Counted from the stretch's first letter, positions 8,269 through 18,614 are shown. The stretch: 64,000 nt of DNA from Telmatospirillum sp. (GCA_031291415.1 JARLJB010000145.1:1-64000); one strand, 5' to 3'. Notes: generated from the sequence alone by a model not told the origin. Translations and numbers: made by a program.

Positions 8269-9606
8269 ATGACAAGTATAGATGTCACGGAAGGCACACG
8301 CGTGCCTGCGATATCCGACAAGCAGACGATGATGAAAGTTGTTGCCTCCAGTTTCATCGGCAACACGATCGAATTTTACGACTTCTTGGTTTACGGCTTG
8401 GCCGCAGCCCTCGTATTCGGAAAACTTTTCTTCCCGAACAGCACGCCCCTGGCCGCCGTTCTCGCCTCCTTTGCCACCTTTGGCGTCGGCTTCATCGCCC
8501 GCCCGTTGGGAGGCATCTTCTTCGGCCATCTGGGCGACACGGTCGGCCGCAAAACGACCCTCGTCATCACGCTGGTCGGCATGGGAACCGCGACCGCCAT
8601 GATCGGCCTGCTACCGACCTATGAACAGGTCGGCGTCCTGGCGCCGATCATGCTCGTCGTCCTCCGTTTTCTACAGGGCTTCGCAGTCGGCGGCGAATGG
8701 GGCGGCGCCATGCTCATGGTGGTGGAAAACGCGCCCGCCAACCGGCGCGGCTTCTTCAGCTCCTGGCCGCAGACCGGTGGTTTTTCGGGCCAATTGCTGG
8801 CAACCGGCGCCTTTTCCCTGATCGCCCTCCTGCCGGACGACCAGTTGATCAGCTGGGGCTGGCGCCTGCCGTTCCTGGCCAGCGCCGTTCTTGTGGTTTT
8901 CGGTCTCTATCTTCGGTCGAAGCTGGACGAAACGGCCGTATTCAAGGAAGCCAAGGCGCACAGCAAGCCAAAGGAAAAACAGCGCGCTCCATTCTTCGAG
9001 GTCGTCCGTCATTCCTGGCGCAGCCTGGTGTTGATCATGCTGCTGCGTTTTGCCGAAAGCGTGCCGTTCTTCCTGGTGACGGTGTTCGCCGTGTCCTATG
9101 CCACCGGCCAGCTCGGCGTCGACAAACAGACCTTGCTCAGCGTCATCATGCTTACCTGCGTCATCGCCTTCCCGATGCACGGCCTGTTCGGCGCTTTGTC
9201 CGACAAGATCGGGCGGCGTCCGGTCTACATTTTCGGCGCCGTCATGGCCGCCGTCTCGGCTTTCCCGTTCTTCTATCTGCTGCAGACCGGCAACTTTTGG
9301 CTCATCACCTTGGGCTATGTCCTCCTGATCAACGTCGCCCACAATTCGATCAACGCGGTGCAGCCCGCCTTTTTCACCGAGCTGTTCGGCGCCAACGTCC
9401 GCTATAGCGGCGCCTCGATCGGTCATCAGCTGGGTGCCATCGTCGCCGGTGGTGCCACTCCCTTCATCGCCAAGGCGCTCAGCGCCGCCGACAACAATGG
9501 CTGGACACTGGTGGCGTCCTATGTGGTGGCAGGGGCAGTCGTCGCGGCTCTGGCCGCCTACTTCGGACCGGAGACATCAAAAAGGGACCTGACCAAGAAC
9601 CGCTGA
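8269..9606 (+). CDS. MFS transporter, metabolite:H+ symporter (MHS) type
   Basis: 445-residue, twelve-helix transporter. The start of the membrane domain (SSFIGNTIEFYDFLVYGLAAAL), the loop GHLGDTVGRKTTL and LQGFAVGGEWGGAMLMV are hallmarks of the MHS family (shikimate, proline/betaine, citrate and dicarboxylate importers). ATG 8269 follows GGAGGAA at 8257-8263; an upstream in-frame GTG (8254) overlaps that site. In this cluster it probably imports an acidic or zwitterionic sugar derivative. It is the second MFS importer of the locus, from a different family than the one at 516. Confidence 0.88.
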   Translation: MTSIDVTEGTRVPAISDKQTMMKVVASSFIGNTIEFYDFLVYGLAAALVFGKLFFPNSTPLAAVLASFATFGVGFIARPLGGIFFGHLGDTVGRKTTLVITLVGMGTATAMIGLLPTYEQVGVLAPIMLVVLRFLQGFAVGGEWGGAMLMVVENAPANRRGFFSSWPQTGGFSGQLLATGAFSLIALLPDDQLISWGWRLPFLASAVLVVFGLYLRSKLDETAVFKEAKAHSKPKEKQRAPFFEVVRHSWRSLVLIMLLRFAESVPFFLVTVFAVSYATGQLGVDKQTLLSVIMLTCVIAFPMHGLFGALSDKIGRRPVYIFGAVMAAVSAFPFFYLLQTGNFWLITLGYVLLINVAHNSINAVQPAFFTELFGANVRYSGASIGHQLGAIVAGGATPFIAKALSAADNNGWTLVASYVVAGAVVAALAAYFGPETSKRDLTKNR

Positions 9607-9773
9607 TTTTTCGAAAGATGGCTCGCGGATCCGGCAAAGGACGCCGGCTCCGCCTTGCCGCGACCATCCGAGCACGGTCGCGACCGACCAAAACCGCCCG
9701 ACGGCATGCTACACTACGTGCATGAAAAGACTTGAAGCTTGACAATAATAAACGCTGACGGAGGCATCAGACG

Positions 9774-11426
9774 ATGACGGATGTGGTGATCGGAGTGGAT
9801 GTGGGAACGGGAAGCGCGCGGGCCGGTGTCTTCGATCTAAGCGGCAGAAGTCTCGGTCGGGCCAGCCGGAACATCCGGATGTGGCGCCCCGAACCTGACT
9901 ATGCCGAACAATCGTCGGACGACATCTGGAATGCCGTCTGCGTCTCGGTGCGCGAAGCCCTTGCCGAGGCTGGCAAAGGATTGACGGTCCGCGGCATCGG
10001 TTTCGACGCGACCTGCTCCCTGGTGGTCGTCGACGACCAGGGCAAACCGGTAACGGCCAGCCCGACCGGTCGTGACGAGCAGAATGTCATTGTCTGGATG
10101 GACCATCGCGCCATCGGACAGGCCGAGAGAATCAACGCGTCCGGCCACGATATCCTGCGCTACGTCGGCAACACCATCTCGCCCGAGATGGAGACGCCGA
10201 AATTGTTGTGGCTAAAGGAAAATATGCCGGCGACATGGCAGCGCGCGGCGCACTTTTTCGACCTTCCGGATTTTCTGACCTGGCGTGCCACCGGCACTCC
10301 GTCCCGGTCGCTTTGTTCGACCGTCTGCAAATGGACCTATCTCGGCCATGAAGGCCGTTGGGACGAAAGCTATTTCCGCCAGGTCGGACTGGGGCAATTG
10401 GCCGACGAGGATTTCCGGCGCATCGGACAAGAGGTGTTGCCGATGGCCACCCCGGTCGGACGCGGTCTTTCCGCCGAGGCGGCTGCCGAATTTGGCTTGC
10501 CGGCGGGAATCCCCGTCGCAACATCGATCATCGACGCCCATGCCGGTGGAATCGGAGTGATCGGCGCGGCCGTCGACGGTATCCGTCCTGACCAGCACCA
10601 TCTCGAAAATCGTCTGGCCTTGATCGGCGGCACCTCCAGCTGCCACATGGTCGTTTCGGAACAGGCGCGATTCGTGCCCGGCGTCTGGGGTCCCTATTTC
10701 TCGGCGATGATTCCCGGCATGTGGCTGAACGAAGGCGGTCAGTCGGCTACGGGCGCCCTGATTGATTTCGTCGTGCGCAGTCATGCCCGTGGAAAAGATC
10801 TGGAAACCGCAGCCCAGGCGGCGGGACAGACGGTTTACGAAAGCCTGAACCGACGTTTGGACACCCTGGCGGCGCAGCTTCCCTTTGCCGCGGCGCTGAC
10901 CCACGAAACCCACGTTCTGCCTTATTTCCACGGCAATCGCTCGCCACGGGCCAATCCGACGCTCCGGGGAATGATATCGGGCCTGCAGCTTTCCGACACC
11001 GAAGACGATCTGGCACGCCTTTACCTGGCGACCATCCAGGCCGTTGCCTACGGCACCAGGCACATCATTGAGGCTCTGGCCGGCCAAGGATACCGGATCG
11101 ACACCATCCTGATCTGCGGCGGCGGCACCAAAAACCCCATCTACCTGCGGGAACATGCCGATGCCACTGGCTGCCGTCTGATTCTGGCCGAGGAACCGGA
11201 GGCGGTGCTTCTGGGTTCGGCGGTGCTGGGAGCCGTGGCGGGCCAGGCGTTCGATTCGGTAACCGCCGCCATGGGCGCCATGACCCGTAGCGGCACGGTG
11301 ATCGAACCGGCCGGCGGGGCGACGGCCGCCTACCACAATGCCAAATACGACGTCTTCAAACGCATGTACGACGACCAGATGGCCTACCGGTCCCTCATGG
11401 GAAAATACAAAACCGGTTTGAACTAA
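9774..11426 (+). CDS. FGGY-family pentulose kinase (ribulokinase type)
   Basis: 550-residue carbohydrate kinase. The N-terminal phosphate motif is [16 protein letters not shown], a central GGTSSCHM segment follows, and the adenosine motif region is [20 protein letters not shown] near residues 444-463. Length and motifs match the pentulose-kinase branch (YDR109c/D-ribulokinase-like), not glycerol or xylulose kinases. GGAGG at 9760-9764 precedes ATG 9774. It follows the MHS transporter by 167 bp. Together with the isomerase this gives aldose to ketose to ketose-phosphate; the sugar is not certain. Confidence 0.87.
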   Translation: MTDVVIGVDVGTGSARAGVFDLSGRSLGRASRNIRMWRPEPDYAEQSSDDIWNAVCVSVREALAEAGKGLTVRGIGFDATCSLVVVDDQGKPVTASPTGRDEQNVIVWMDHRAIGQAERINASGHDILRYVGNTISPEMETPKLLWLKENMPATWQRAAHFFDLPDFLTWRATGTPSRSLCSTVCKWTYLGHEGRWDESYFRQVGLGQLADEDFRRIGQEVLPMATPVGRGLSAEAAAEFGLPAGIPVATSIIDAHAGGIGVIGAAVDGIRPDQHHLENRLALIGGTSSCHMVVSEQARFVPGVWGPYFSAMIPGMWLNEGGQSATGALIDFVVRSHARGKDLETAAQAAGQTVYESLNRRLDTLAAQLPFAAALTHETHVLPYFHGNRSPRANPTLRGMISGLQLSDTEDDLARLYLATIQAVAYGTRHIIEALAGQGYRIDTILICGGGTKNPIYLREHADATGCRLILAEEPEAVLLGSAVLGAVAGQAFDSVTAAMGAMTRSGTVIEPAGGATAAYHNAKYDVFKRMYDDQMAYRSLMGKYKTGLN

Positions 11427-11431
11427 GGGCC

Positions 11432-11683
11432 TGTCGTCAGTTGGCCGAGAGGACCATTGATTGATATCTTATAACCGTCATCTCTGCCGAGCTAAGGATG
11501 TGAATAAGCTTGATCGGTGGCACGGGCGTCTCTGCCCGTGTCCGCCGGAAGGCGGAATTTCTTGCATTTTCCGGCTCCGCCGGAACACCGGCGGGGACGC
11601 CGGTGCCACCGAGGCGGAATGGCTCACAACCTTTTATGCGGGGTGATGGAATATCAATAATGGAACAGGTGCAACTGATGACA
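11432..11683. repeat. MITE-like element with terminal inverted repeats and internal hairpins
   Basis: TGTCGTCAGTTG at 11432-11443 faces CAACTGATGACA at 11672-11683 (one mismatch), and a weaker match continues inward around CCATTGATTGATAT. Inside lie nested hairpins: CACGGGC/GCCCGTG, TCCGCC/GGCGGA, and GGTGGCACgGGCGTC facing GACGCCgGTGCCACC. No protein is encoded, and this fills the 325-bp gap between the kinase and the chemoreceptor gene. The TGTCGTCAGTT end recurs in the element at 52184-52368, so both are probably non-autonomous derivatives of one insertion-sequence type. Confidence 0.6.
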
Positions 11684-11751
11684 CGCTCTTGAGCGGCGTG
11701 CGTCAAATCTGACGCGCCCCTTCGGGATGGTTAGGTGGGGAAAGTGGAGAC

Positions 11752-14181
11752 TCAGGCGGCGCGGCGCCTTTGCACGAAGACGGCAAAGGCGTGATCCTTG
11801 TTTTGGATATGATCGGTAAGCCAACCCGAGACATACTCGAACAGCTCAGCCGCCGCCCCGTCCCGACCGGACGCCAAAGCGCCTCGCAGGACGTCGAAGC
11901 GGGCCAAAAATTCCTGATGCAGGCGGCGATGCGCGGCAAGGTCGGCGAAACCGGCCCGCCCCATCTCGCTTTCCTCCTCATCGAAATGGGCGCGCATCGA
12001 TTGCGCCAACTGGCTTTCCATCTCCGCCGCGCCTTCCCGTCCTTCGCCGAACATCATCTTGCCGTAGAAATCGTTCAGATGGTCGAACATCTCGCGGTGA
12101 TGCCGGTCGATGAGGGAAAGTCCGGTGCTCAGGTTATCGGACCAGGTCACCAATTTCATGTCGTTGCGGTCAGCTCTGACCTGCTGGAGAAAGTCCACCA
12201 CTTCATGGTGCAGATATTCGGCCTGTTTCGAAAGATCGAGTGAGGAGCAGCGAATTTGTTCCGCCGCCGCACCGCTTTCCTTGGCGGCCTGTTCGACGGA
12301 ACTGATCGACGACGACACCTCCTGGGTTCCGGCGGCCGCCTGCTCGACATTGCGGGCGATTTCCCCTGTCGCCGCCGTCTGTTCCTGAACGGCGGCGGCA
12401 ACGGATCCGCTGATGTCGCTCATTTCCGAAATGATACTGGAAATTTCGGTGATGGCCGCCACCGCCTCGGCAGTCTGGTGCTGCACGTCGGCGATCTGCG
12501 AGGCGATCTCGCCTGTCGCCTTGGCGGTTTGATTAGCCAGTCCTTTGACCTCGTTGGCAACGACGGCGAAGCCCTTGCCGGCGTCTCCGGCGCGGGCCGC
12601 CTCGATCGTCGCATTGAGGGCAAGAAGGTTGGTCTGGCTGGCGATATCGTTGATCAGTCCCACCACCGTGCCGATCTTGGCGACGCTGTCGCTCAGCGTC
12701 TTGACCAACTCCGTCGTGTGTTCGGCATCCTCGTTAGCCTGCAATGCCACCGAACGCGACCGGCTCATTTGTCGCGCGATCTCCGAAATCGAGGCAGCCA
12801 GTTCCTCGGTGGCCGACGCCACCGTCTGCACATTGGCCGACGCCTGCTGCGACGAGGCGGCGACGGCCGTTGCCTCGGAACTCGTCTGGGTTGCCGACGC
12901 CGACATCTGGCCGGCCGACGCCTGCAATTGCGTCGCCGCCGAGGTAACGGTTTCGACGACCTTGCCGACACTCCCCTCAAAGGTGTCGGCCATTTTGCGC
13001 AGCGCGGCCCGGCGGTCCAGTTCCGCCTGATGTTTTTGCGCTTCCTGGTCGCGCGTCATTTGCTCGACCCGGATGGCATGCTGCTTGAAAACTTCGACGG
13101 CACGCGCCATGTCGCCGATCTCGTCGCGATTGCCGAGCGCCGGCACGACAACCGCTTTGTCGCCGCCGGCAAGCCGGGTCATGGTCTGCGTCATGCCGCG
13201 AATCGGCCGAATGATACCGCGAGCGATCACGGCTGCCGAAACGATGCCCAGCACAAACGCGCCGATACCGAGACTGGCCGCCCATTGGATGGCATTGCCG
13301 ATGGCCGCGTTTGCCGTTGCCTCCAACGATGAAAGATCGCTCAAGGACCGATCCTTGATTTGGTCCGACTGATCGGTCGCGGCTGTCCCCAGGTCCGCCA
13401 AGGTTCGGTTGACCAGCGAATCAAGCGCGCTCGAAAGCTGAAAGAACTCCTCGAAAGCCGATGTATAGATCTCGCTCGACTTGATCACCTGGGCCGAGGC
13501 CGAAAGATATTTCGGATCTTGCGTCATGCCGGCCAGGGCATTGGCCGTCGTACGCAGCCGGCCGAGCTTGTCTTTGAAATCCACCGCGGCACCACTATCA
13601 TGATGGCCGGAAAATTTGCTGACATCGAGCCTGGCCTGCATCAGGAACTGCCCCATCAGCCCGGCCTCGGCGGCAACAGCAAAATCGCCCGCCTTCATTG
13701 AGGTCTCGATCAAATCGATGATTCTGGCCTGCATGTCCGCGCCGGTGGAGCCAAGGGTTCCAAAAAGCATCTGATCGCATTTTTTCTTAACATCGACCAA
13801 TTGCTCGAAGCCTGCGGCATAACTGTCGAATTTTCCGGAAATCCCGGTCATCGCCTGCAGGCGTTCGGGATTGTGAATGGATTTTATGCCTTGATCGATT
13901 TTTTGACGCAGAATGCCGATGGCTTTGCGGGACGGTTCCAGCGTCTTCTCGTCGCCACTGTAGGAGAAATCCCTGACCAACCGCTGGACATCGGAGACGT
14001 CGCTACCGATATCGAGAGCCAGAGTCGCCACGCCGGCAATGTTTGCGTAGGAGCGGAACTGATTCTCACCGTTCTTCAGGCTGGTGACGCCAATCGTGGC
14101 GATGGCGGCCATCAGTATCAGGGTGACGGCAAATCCGACATAGACGCGGGTTCCGATTTTCAATCTGGCCAGGACAGGCAT
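11752..14181 (-). CDS. Methyl-accepting chemotaxis protein with C-terminal hemerythrin domain
   Basis: 809-residue chemoreceptor. Order: TM1 (about 10-30), a periplasmic helical sensor domain, TM2 (about 300-325, [18 protein letters not shown]), HAMP, the signalling domain with the conserved hairpin ([20 protein letters not shown]), then a bacteriohemerythrin domain from about residue 670. That domain has the diiron ligands in the expected order: [33 protein letters not shown] and HIQNKDHAF. It should report O2, NO or redox state to the flagellar CheA system. ATG 14181 follows GGGGG; an ATG 8 codons upstream (14205) has no ribosome site. Confidence 0.9.
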   Translation of the reverse strand: MPVLARLKIGTRVYVGFAVTLILMAAIATIGVTSLKNGENQFRSYANIAGVATLALDIGSDVSDVQRLVRDFSYSGDEKTLEPSRKAIGILRQKIDQGIKSIHNPERLQAMTGISGKFDSYAAGFEQLVDVKKKCDQMLFGTLGSTGADMQARIIDLIETSMKAGDFAVAAEAGLMGQFLMQARLDVSKFSGHHDSGAAVDFKDKLGRLRTTANALAGMTQDPKYLSASAQVIKSSEIYTSAFEEFFQLSSALDSLVNRTLADLGTAATDQSDQIKDRSLSDLSSLEATANAAIGNAIQWAASLGIGAFVLGIVSAAVIARGIIRPIRGMTQTMTRLAGGDKAVVVPALGNRDEIGDMARAVEVFKQHAIRVEQMTRDQEAQKHQAELDRRAALRKMADTFEGSVGKVVETVTSAATQLQASAGQMSASATQTSSEATAVAASSQQASANVQTVASATEELAASISEIARQMSRSRSVALQANEDAEHTTELVKTLSDSVAKIGTVVGLINDIASQTNLLALNATIEAARAGDAGKGFAVVANEVKGLANQTAKATGEIASQIADVQHQTAEAVAAITEISSIISEMSDISGSVAAAVQEQTAATGEIARNVEQAAAGTQEVSSSISSVEQAAKESGAAAEQIRCSSLDLSKQAEYLHHEVVDFLQQVRADRNDMKLVTWSDNLSTGLSLIDRHHREMFDHLNDFYGKMMFGEGREGAAEMESQLAQSMRAHFDEEESEMGRAGFADLAAHRRLHQEFLARFDVLRGALASGRDGAAAELFEYVSGWLTDHIQNKDHAFAVFVQRRRAA

Positions 14182-14380
14182 TGTTACCCCCAATTGCAAA
14201 TTCATTCACAACATCAAAAATAATGTTGCTGAAATATTTCGTTTTTTACAAATTTTAGTATTTAATAATACTCTCCAAATTCAACATATACATTAGGTCA
14301 CATGTGGTAATACTTTCGGATAGATCCCTTGTACAAATCGGCGAATCATCGTGCAGCCTTCCCTGCCGTGAGGATGCGTC

Positions 14381-16156
14381 ATGAGTGAAGCGACGCCCCT
14401 TCGCTTGGCCCGGCTTCGCCCGTTGTCGGGCTATTTACGCCCGTACCGGTGGCGCCTCGCCGGTGCCGGTGTGGCGCTCATCATTTCCTCTCTCATGGTG
14501 CTGTTGCTCGGCCAAGGACTCCGCCACATCGTCGACCAGGGACTGCGGGCCGGCGACGCCTCGCTGCTCGACCGAACGGTTATCGCCTTTTGCGTCGTCG
14601 TCGTTCTTTTGGCGGCGGCGACCGGAGCGCGTTTCTACCTGGTCTCCTGGATCGGCGAACGGGTTGTCGCGGATCTCAGGATTGCCGCCTTTCGCCGAAT
14701 CATTGGTCTCAGCCCGGCATTTTTCGAGACGACAAAAACCGGCGACGTGCTGTCGCGGTTGACCACCGACACGGAACTCCTGCAAACGGTCATTGGTTCC
14801 AGTCTGTCTCTTGCTCTGCGAAATCTACTGACCCTGGCCGGCGCCATCGTCATGTTGGCGGTAACGAGCCCCAAGCTGACAGGCATCGTGCTGGTCGTCG
14901 TTCCCGCCGCGGTCGCCCCGATCATTTTTTTCGGCAGGAAAGTCAGGGCGCTTTCGCGAAAAAGCCAGGACCGGGTGGCCGACGTCGGCGCCTATGTCGA
15001 GGAATCGGTCAACGCCATCCGTACCGTTCAGGCCTTCACCCACGAGAAGATCGACCACCAACGATTCGCCCAGCGCGTTACCGCCACCTTTGCCGCGGCG
15101 ACCGCGCGCATCCAGATGCGCGCTCTGATGACGATGGCGGTGATCTTTCTGGCTTTCGGCGCCGTTGCCGTCGTCTTATGGGTCGGCGGGTATGATGTCA
15201 TTGCCGGTCGCATGACCGGTGGCGCCTTGTCGGCTTTCGTCTTCTACGCAATCCTGGTGGCGGTTTCCGGCGGAACGATTTCCGAAGTCATCGGCGACCT
15301 GCAGCGGGCTGCCGGAGCGGCGGAACGGATCGTCGAACTGCTGGCCACCCAACCCGACATCAGCGCGCCGGCCGAACCACGTCCTCTCCCGACACCGGCG
15401 GTGGGGCGTGTGGAATTCGATGCCGTGACCTTCCATTACCCGGCACGCCCTGATCATGCCGCCTTGCATGACATCACACTTTGCGTCGATCCCGGTCAAT
15501 CGGTGGCCCTGGTAGGACCCTCGGGGGCAGGCAAAAGCACGGTATTCCAGTTGCTGCTGCGTTTTTACGACCCGACTTCGGGAACGATCCTGATCGATGG
15601 CGTCGACATCAGGTCGGCCGATCCGGCCGATGTGCGCCGCCATGTCGGCCTCGTGGCTCAGGACCCGGTCATCTTCGGCACGTCGGCGCGAGAAAATATC
15701 CGCTATGGCAATCCCGACGCCAGTGACGAGGAGGTCCGCGCCGCCGCCGACGCCGCTGCCGTCACGACGTTCCTCGATACTCTACCGGACGGTTTCGACA
15801 CATTTCTGGGCGAGAAGGGGGTGCGTTTGTCCGGTGGTCAGCGGCAACGCATCGCCATCGCCCGGGCGATCCTGCGCAATCCTTCGATCCTTTTGCTTGA
15901 TGAGGCCACGTCGGCTCTGGACGCCGAATCCGAACGCGATGTCCAGGCGGCTTTGGAACGCCTTGCGGCCGGACGCACGACACTGACGATCGCCCACCGC
16001 CTGGCGACAGTGTTAAGGGCCAATCGGATCATCGTCATCGACGAGGGCGGCATCGTCGCCGAGGGAACGCACGAATCACTGATCGCGGCCGGGGGCCTTT
16101 ATGCCCGCCTCGCCGCCCTGCAATTCACCAACGGAGAAAAAGAGCCGTTGTCCTGA
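14381..16156 (+). CDS. ABC transporter, fused permease-ATPase (MsbA-like exporter)
   Basis: 591-residue half-transporter. Six membrane helices lie in residues 1-320 (ABC type 1 domain), then an ATPase domain with Walker A GPSGAGKST, signature LSGGQ, Walker B ILLLDEATSALD and the switch histidine in TIAHRL. The layout matches the MsbA-related subfamily common in Alphaproteobacteria; the dimer would export a lipid or hydrophobic compound. ATG 14381 follows GAGGATGCGTC. It is divergent from the chemoreceptor and has no substrate-suggesting neighbour. Confidence 0.88.
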   Translation: MSEATPLRLARLRPLSGYLRPYRWRLAGAGVALIISSLMVLLLGQGLRHIVDQGLRAGDASLLDRTVIAFCVVVVLLAAATGARFYLVSWIGERVVADLRIAAFRRIIGLSPAFFETTKTGDVLSRLTTDTELLQTVIGSSLSLALRNLLTLAGAIVMLAVTSPKLTGIVLVVVPAAVAPIIFFGRKVRALSRKSQDRVADVGAYVEESVNAIRTVQAFTHEKIDHQRFAQRVTATFAAATARIQMRALMTMAVIFLAFGAVAVVLWVGGYDVIAGRMTGGALSAFVFYAILVAVSGGTISEVIGDLQRAAGAAERIVELLATQPDISAPAEPRPLPTPAVGRVEFDAVTFHYPARPDHAALHDITLCVDPGQSVALVGPSGAGKSTVFQLLLRFYDPTSGTILIDGVDIRSADPADVRRHVGLVAQDPVIFGTSARENIRYGNPDASDEEVRAAADAAAVTTFLDTLPDGFDTFLGEKGVRLSGGQRQRIAIARAILRNPSILLLDEATSALDAESERDVQAALERLAAGRTTLTIAHRLATVLRANRIIVIDEGGIVAEGTHESLIAAGGLYARLAALQFTNGEKEPLS

Positions 16157-16162
16157 CGCCCC

Positions 16163-16336
16163 TCATGAAAGAGGGGGGCCGGAAACGACTTCCCGCGAGA
16201 GAATGCGCCCGCACACGGTGCAGCATTCCACTTCCTCTATGACCGCTTTGCCATCCTGGCCATGACGCGTCTCGCGCCGTACCACGAAATTGCATTCAGC
16301 CACGCATTCGACGTCGTCGTCTTCATCTTCCTGCAT
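16163..16336 (-). CDS. Small Cys-rich protein, possible zinc ribbon (57 aa)
   Basis: A short open frame from ATG 16336 to TGA 16163, with an in-frame stop just upstream fixing the start. It has an acidic N-terminus (MQEDEDDDVE) and two cysteine groups, CVAEC (11-15) and CCTVC (38-42), spaced like a small metal-binding ribbon. There is no clear ribosome site. It ends 6 bp from the convergent ABC transporter gene. Function unknown; the regular Cys spacing is the main argument for a real gene. Confidence 0.45.
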   Translation of the reverse strand: MQEDEDDDVECVAECNFVVRRETRHGQDGKAVIEEVECCTVCGRILSREVVSGPPLS

Positions 16337-16503
16337 GCTTGGCTAGATGGGGATCAGAAAATCGGCTGGCAACGGGGGCAGCTTTGAGCTGTTCAAAAAA
16401 GTTGTGAATACCCGGTCCTGACGACAGAACTCTCGGCTCATCCGTCATCGACATCACTCCTGCGGGACGGCCACCCATCCGGAGCGAGAAGCCGACGGAA
16501 ATC

Positions 16504-17691
16504 CTATTCGGATTTTCCGCATGCCGGGACAAGACCGAACAGGTCCGGCGGATCGGCCTGTTCTGCCGGCACCAGATGATCGACGCCGATGCCGATCAAC
16601 CGGAAAGCCCGACCATCGGCCTCGCGACGCAACAGGGGCAGGGCGTGGTCGAACAGAACGCCGGCTTGCTGGGTTGCACAGGGCAACCGGACCTGTCGGC
16701 TAAGACTCTGGAAATCCGCAGTCTTCAGCTTGAGGACAACTGTTTCTCCAGCCAAACCGGCGCGCTTCAGACGTGTCTCGAGAGCCGAGGCGAGATCCTG
16801 AAGAGACTGCGCCAAAGGCGAGAAGCCAGGAAGGTCCCGCGCGAAGGTCGTCTCGGTCGAGACACTTTTGCACGGACGATCGGCCACCACTTGACGGGGA
16901 TCGTCACCATGCACCAGCCGCGACAGCGTCCGCCCGAACTTGCCCAACCGGGCGGTCAGCGCCGCCTCCGGCATCGCCTGCAATTGGTCGACGCCGGTGA
17001 TGCCGTCTTCGGCCAGCCGGCGGGCCGTCGCCTTGCCGATGCCGTGGATGGCGGTCACCGGCAACTGTGCCAGAATTTCGCGCGCCTCGCCCCGGCCGAC
17101 CACGGAAAAACCCCGCGGCTTGTCGCGGTCCGACGCCAGTTTGGCCAGGGACTTGTTGTAGCTGAGACCGACCGACACGGTGACGCCGACGTCCCGCTCG
17201 ATGGCGCGCGCCAGACGGCATAAAATGACCGCAGGCGGACGGCCGATCAAACGAACCTCGTCGGAAAGATCAAGATAAGCCTCGTCTAGCGACACCGGCT
17301 CGAAGACCGGCGTCGCTTTGGCGAACAGCGCGCGAATCGAGGCGCTGGCCCGTTTGTATTTCACCATGTCGGGGGCGATCACCACGGCATCGGGACACAA
17401 GGCCATCGCCTTGAACATCGGCATGGCCGACCGCGGACCATAACGCCTGGCGATATAGCAGGCCGTCGTCACCACCCCGCGACCGCCGGCGTGGCCGACG
17501 ATGACCGGTTTATCCCTGATTTCCGGGTTGTCGCGCTTTTCGACGCTGGCATAGAAGGCATCGCAGTCGACGTGGGCGATCGTCAGATCGAACAACTCGG
17601 GATGCGACAACAGGCGATCGGAACCACAACGGGGACAAAGGGCAACGATCTCGTCGGTCGGCGTGGCGCAGTCGCGGCAGATCGAGGGCAT
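16504..17691 (-). CDS. dinB: DNA polymerase IV (Y family) with N-terminal zinc ribbon
   Basis: 395-residue translesion polymerase. The N-terminus carries CRDC (5-8) and CPRCGS (19-24), a zinc ribbon seen in some alphaproteobacterial DinB proteins. The palm motif AHVDCDAFYASVE follows (about 39-51) and the catalytic SLDEAYLDLSD is present, then the helix-hairpin-helix region (IHGIGKATARRL) and the little-finger domain. It ends VPACGKSE without a clear beta-clamp peptide. ATG 17691 starts directly at the zinc ribbon. It probably copies damaged DNA with low fidelity. Confidence 0.93.
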   Translation of the reverse strand: MPSICRDCATPTDEIVALCPRCGSDRLLSHPELFDLTIAHVDCDAFYASVEKRDNPEIRDKPVIVGHAGGRGVVTTACYIARRYGPRSAMPMFKAMALCPDAVVIAPDMVKYKRASASIRALFAKATPVFEPVSLDEAYLDLSDEVRLIGRPPAVILCRLARAIERDVGVTVSVGLSYNKSLAKLASDRDKPRGFSVVGRGEAREILAQLPVTAIHGIGKATARRLAEDGITGVDQLQAMPEAALTARLGKFGRTLSRLVHGDDPRQVVADRPCKSVSTETTFARDLPGFSPLAQSLQDLASALETRLKRAGLAGETVVLKLKTADFQSLSRQVRLPCATQQAGVLFDHALPLLRREADGRAFRLIGIGVDHLVPAEQADPPDLFGLVPACGKSE

Positions 17692-17790
17692 GAGATAGGA
17701 AAACCTGCCAGATGATGCTTCAACCGAATTAGAACATAACAGGAACGACGACTCTCTTCAAGATTGATAAGAGATCTCGACGGACATGAC

Positions 17791-17807
17791 TCACCGAAAA
17801 AGAAACG
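17791..17807. repeat. 17-bp sequence shared with 27725-27741
   Basis: TCACCGAAAAAGAAACG occurs here and again, identical, at 27725-27741. Both lie downstream of minus-strand genes and give T-rich runs on that strand. At 27740 it directly follows a strong hairpin. It may be part of a repeated terminator tail. Confidence 0.4.
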
Positions 17808-17840
17808 ACTGGGAAAAAGAATCGGCTGGCCGGCGGCCTT

Positions 17841-18614
17841 TCATGGTCCCTCCTGGGCCTTGCCCTGCCAAAGGCGTCTGAAGTCGGCCAATTCTTCCGC
17901 GGCAAGGTCCGAGACGGCGGCATAGGCGATGTCACCTTGCCGCCAGGACAGAACGGTGTAGCCATTGCGCTGGGTCTGTCCGACCGCCCGGTCGCGGCCC
18001 GGCTCGGGCCAAACGAATAGATTGATCCGGTGCTGGCGACGACCATAAACCAGGACCGCGCTCGGGCGCTCCTCGATATAATCGAGGCGGCCGCCCAGCA
18101 GCGGAAATCCCGCTTCGGAAAGGTCGGGAACCGGCGGCGAAAGGTCGACGCGCCCGTTGAACCACGGTTTGACGGTATGCTGGTCGGACGATGGTACGTC
18201 GATCAGATGGCCTGGCATCAGCGACCGGACGTGGGCGGCGACCAGTTCCCGTGTCATCTCGTCCTGGTGCGACGGGACCGAGACGAACAGAACGATGCTG
18301 GCCGCCAAGGCGAGAGCCGAACCGGCCCAGGCGCCGTGCGACCACCGTCGGCGTGGACGGGACGACACGGTCGGTTGTGGTTTCTCTTCGGGAAGGCTCG
18401 CCATCAGCCGGGCGTGCAGCCCGTCCGGCGCCTGGTGGCGGGTCAGCACGCTTCGCAGTGTGTCACGAAAGGCCTTTTGCTCCTCCAATGCCTTGCGGCA
18501 ATCGTCGCAGCCGGCCAAATGCCGGTCGAGCGCCGCCTGCGCCGCCGGGTCGAGCTCGCCGTCGATGGCCGCGCTCAACAGGGGGTGCGCCTGGTGGCAG
18601 TCAGGAATGGTCAT
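17841..18614 (-). CDS. Anti-sigma factor with zinc-finger (zf-HC2) domain
   Basis: 257-residue single-pass membrane protein. The N-terminal anti-sigma domain has the H-x3-C-x2-C motif (HLAGCDDC, about 29-36) that binds the sigma factor. One membrane helix follows (AWAGSALALAASIVLFVSV, about 92-112), then a periplasmic sensor-like domain. Its start overlaps the end of the ECF sigma gene by 14 bp, the usual cotranscribed pair. It should hold the sigma factor at the membrane until an envelope or redox signal releases it. Confidence 0.9.
   Translation of the reverse strand: MTIPDCHQAHPLLSAAIDGELDPAAQAALDRHLAGCDDCRKALEEQKAFRDTLRSVLTRHQAPDGLHARLMASLPEEKPQPTVSSRPRRRWSHGAWAGSALALAASIVLFVSVPSHQDEMTRELVAAHVRSLMPGHLIDVPSSDQHTVKPWFNGRVDLSPPVPDLSEAGFPLLGGRLDYIEERPSAVLVYGRRQHRINLFVWPEPGRDRAVGQTQRNGYTVLSWRQGDIAYAAVSDLAAEELADFRRLWQGKAQEGP

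Noticed and set aside
4466-11426. Classical sialic-acid (nan) operon
   Set aside because: There is no NanE, NanK, NagA/B or TRAP transporter, the lyase loop is not NanA-like, and the sialidase-fold protein is cytoplasmic without the FRIP motif.
12256-13332. A 358-codon plus-strand frame over the chemoreceptor gene
   Set aside because: It is rich in Arg, Gly and Leu, mirrors the receptor codons and lacks any recognisable domain.
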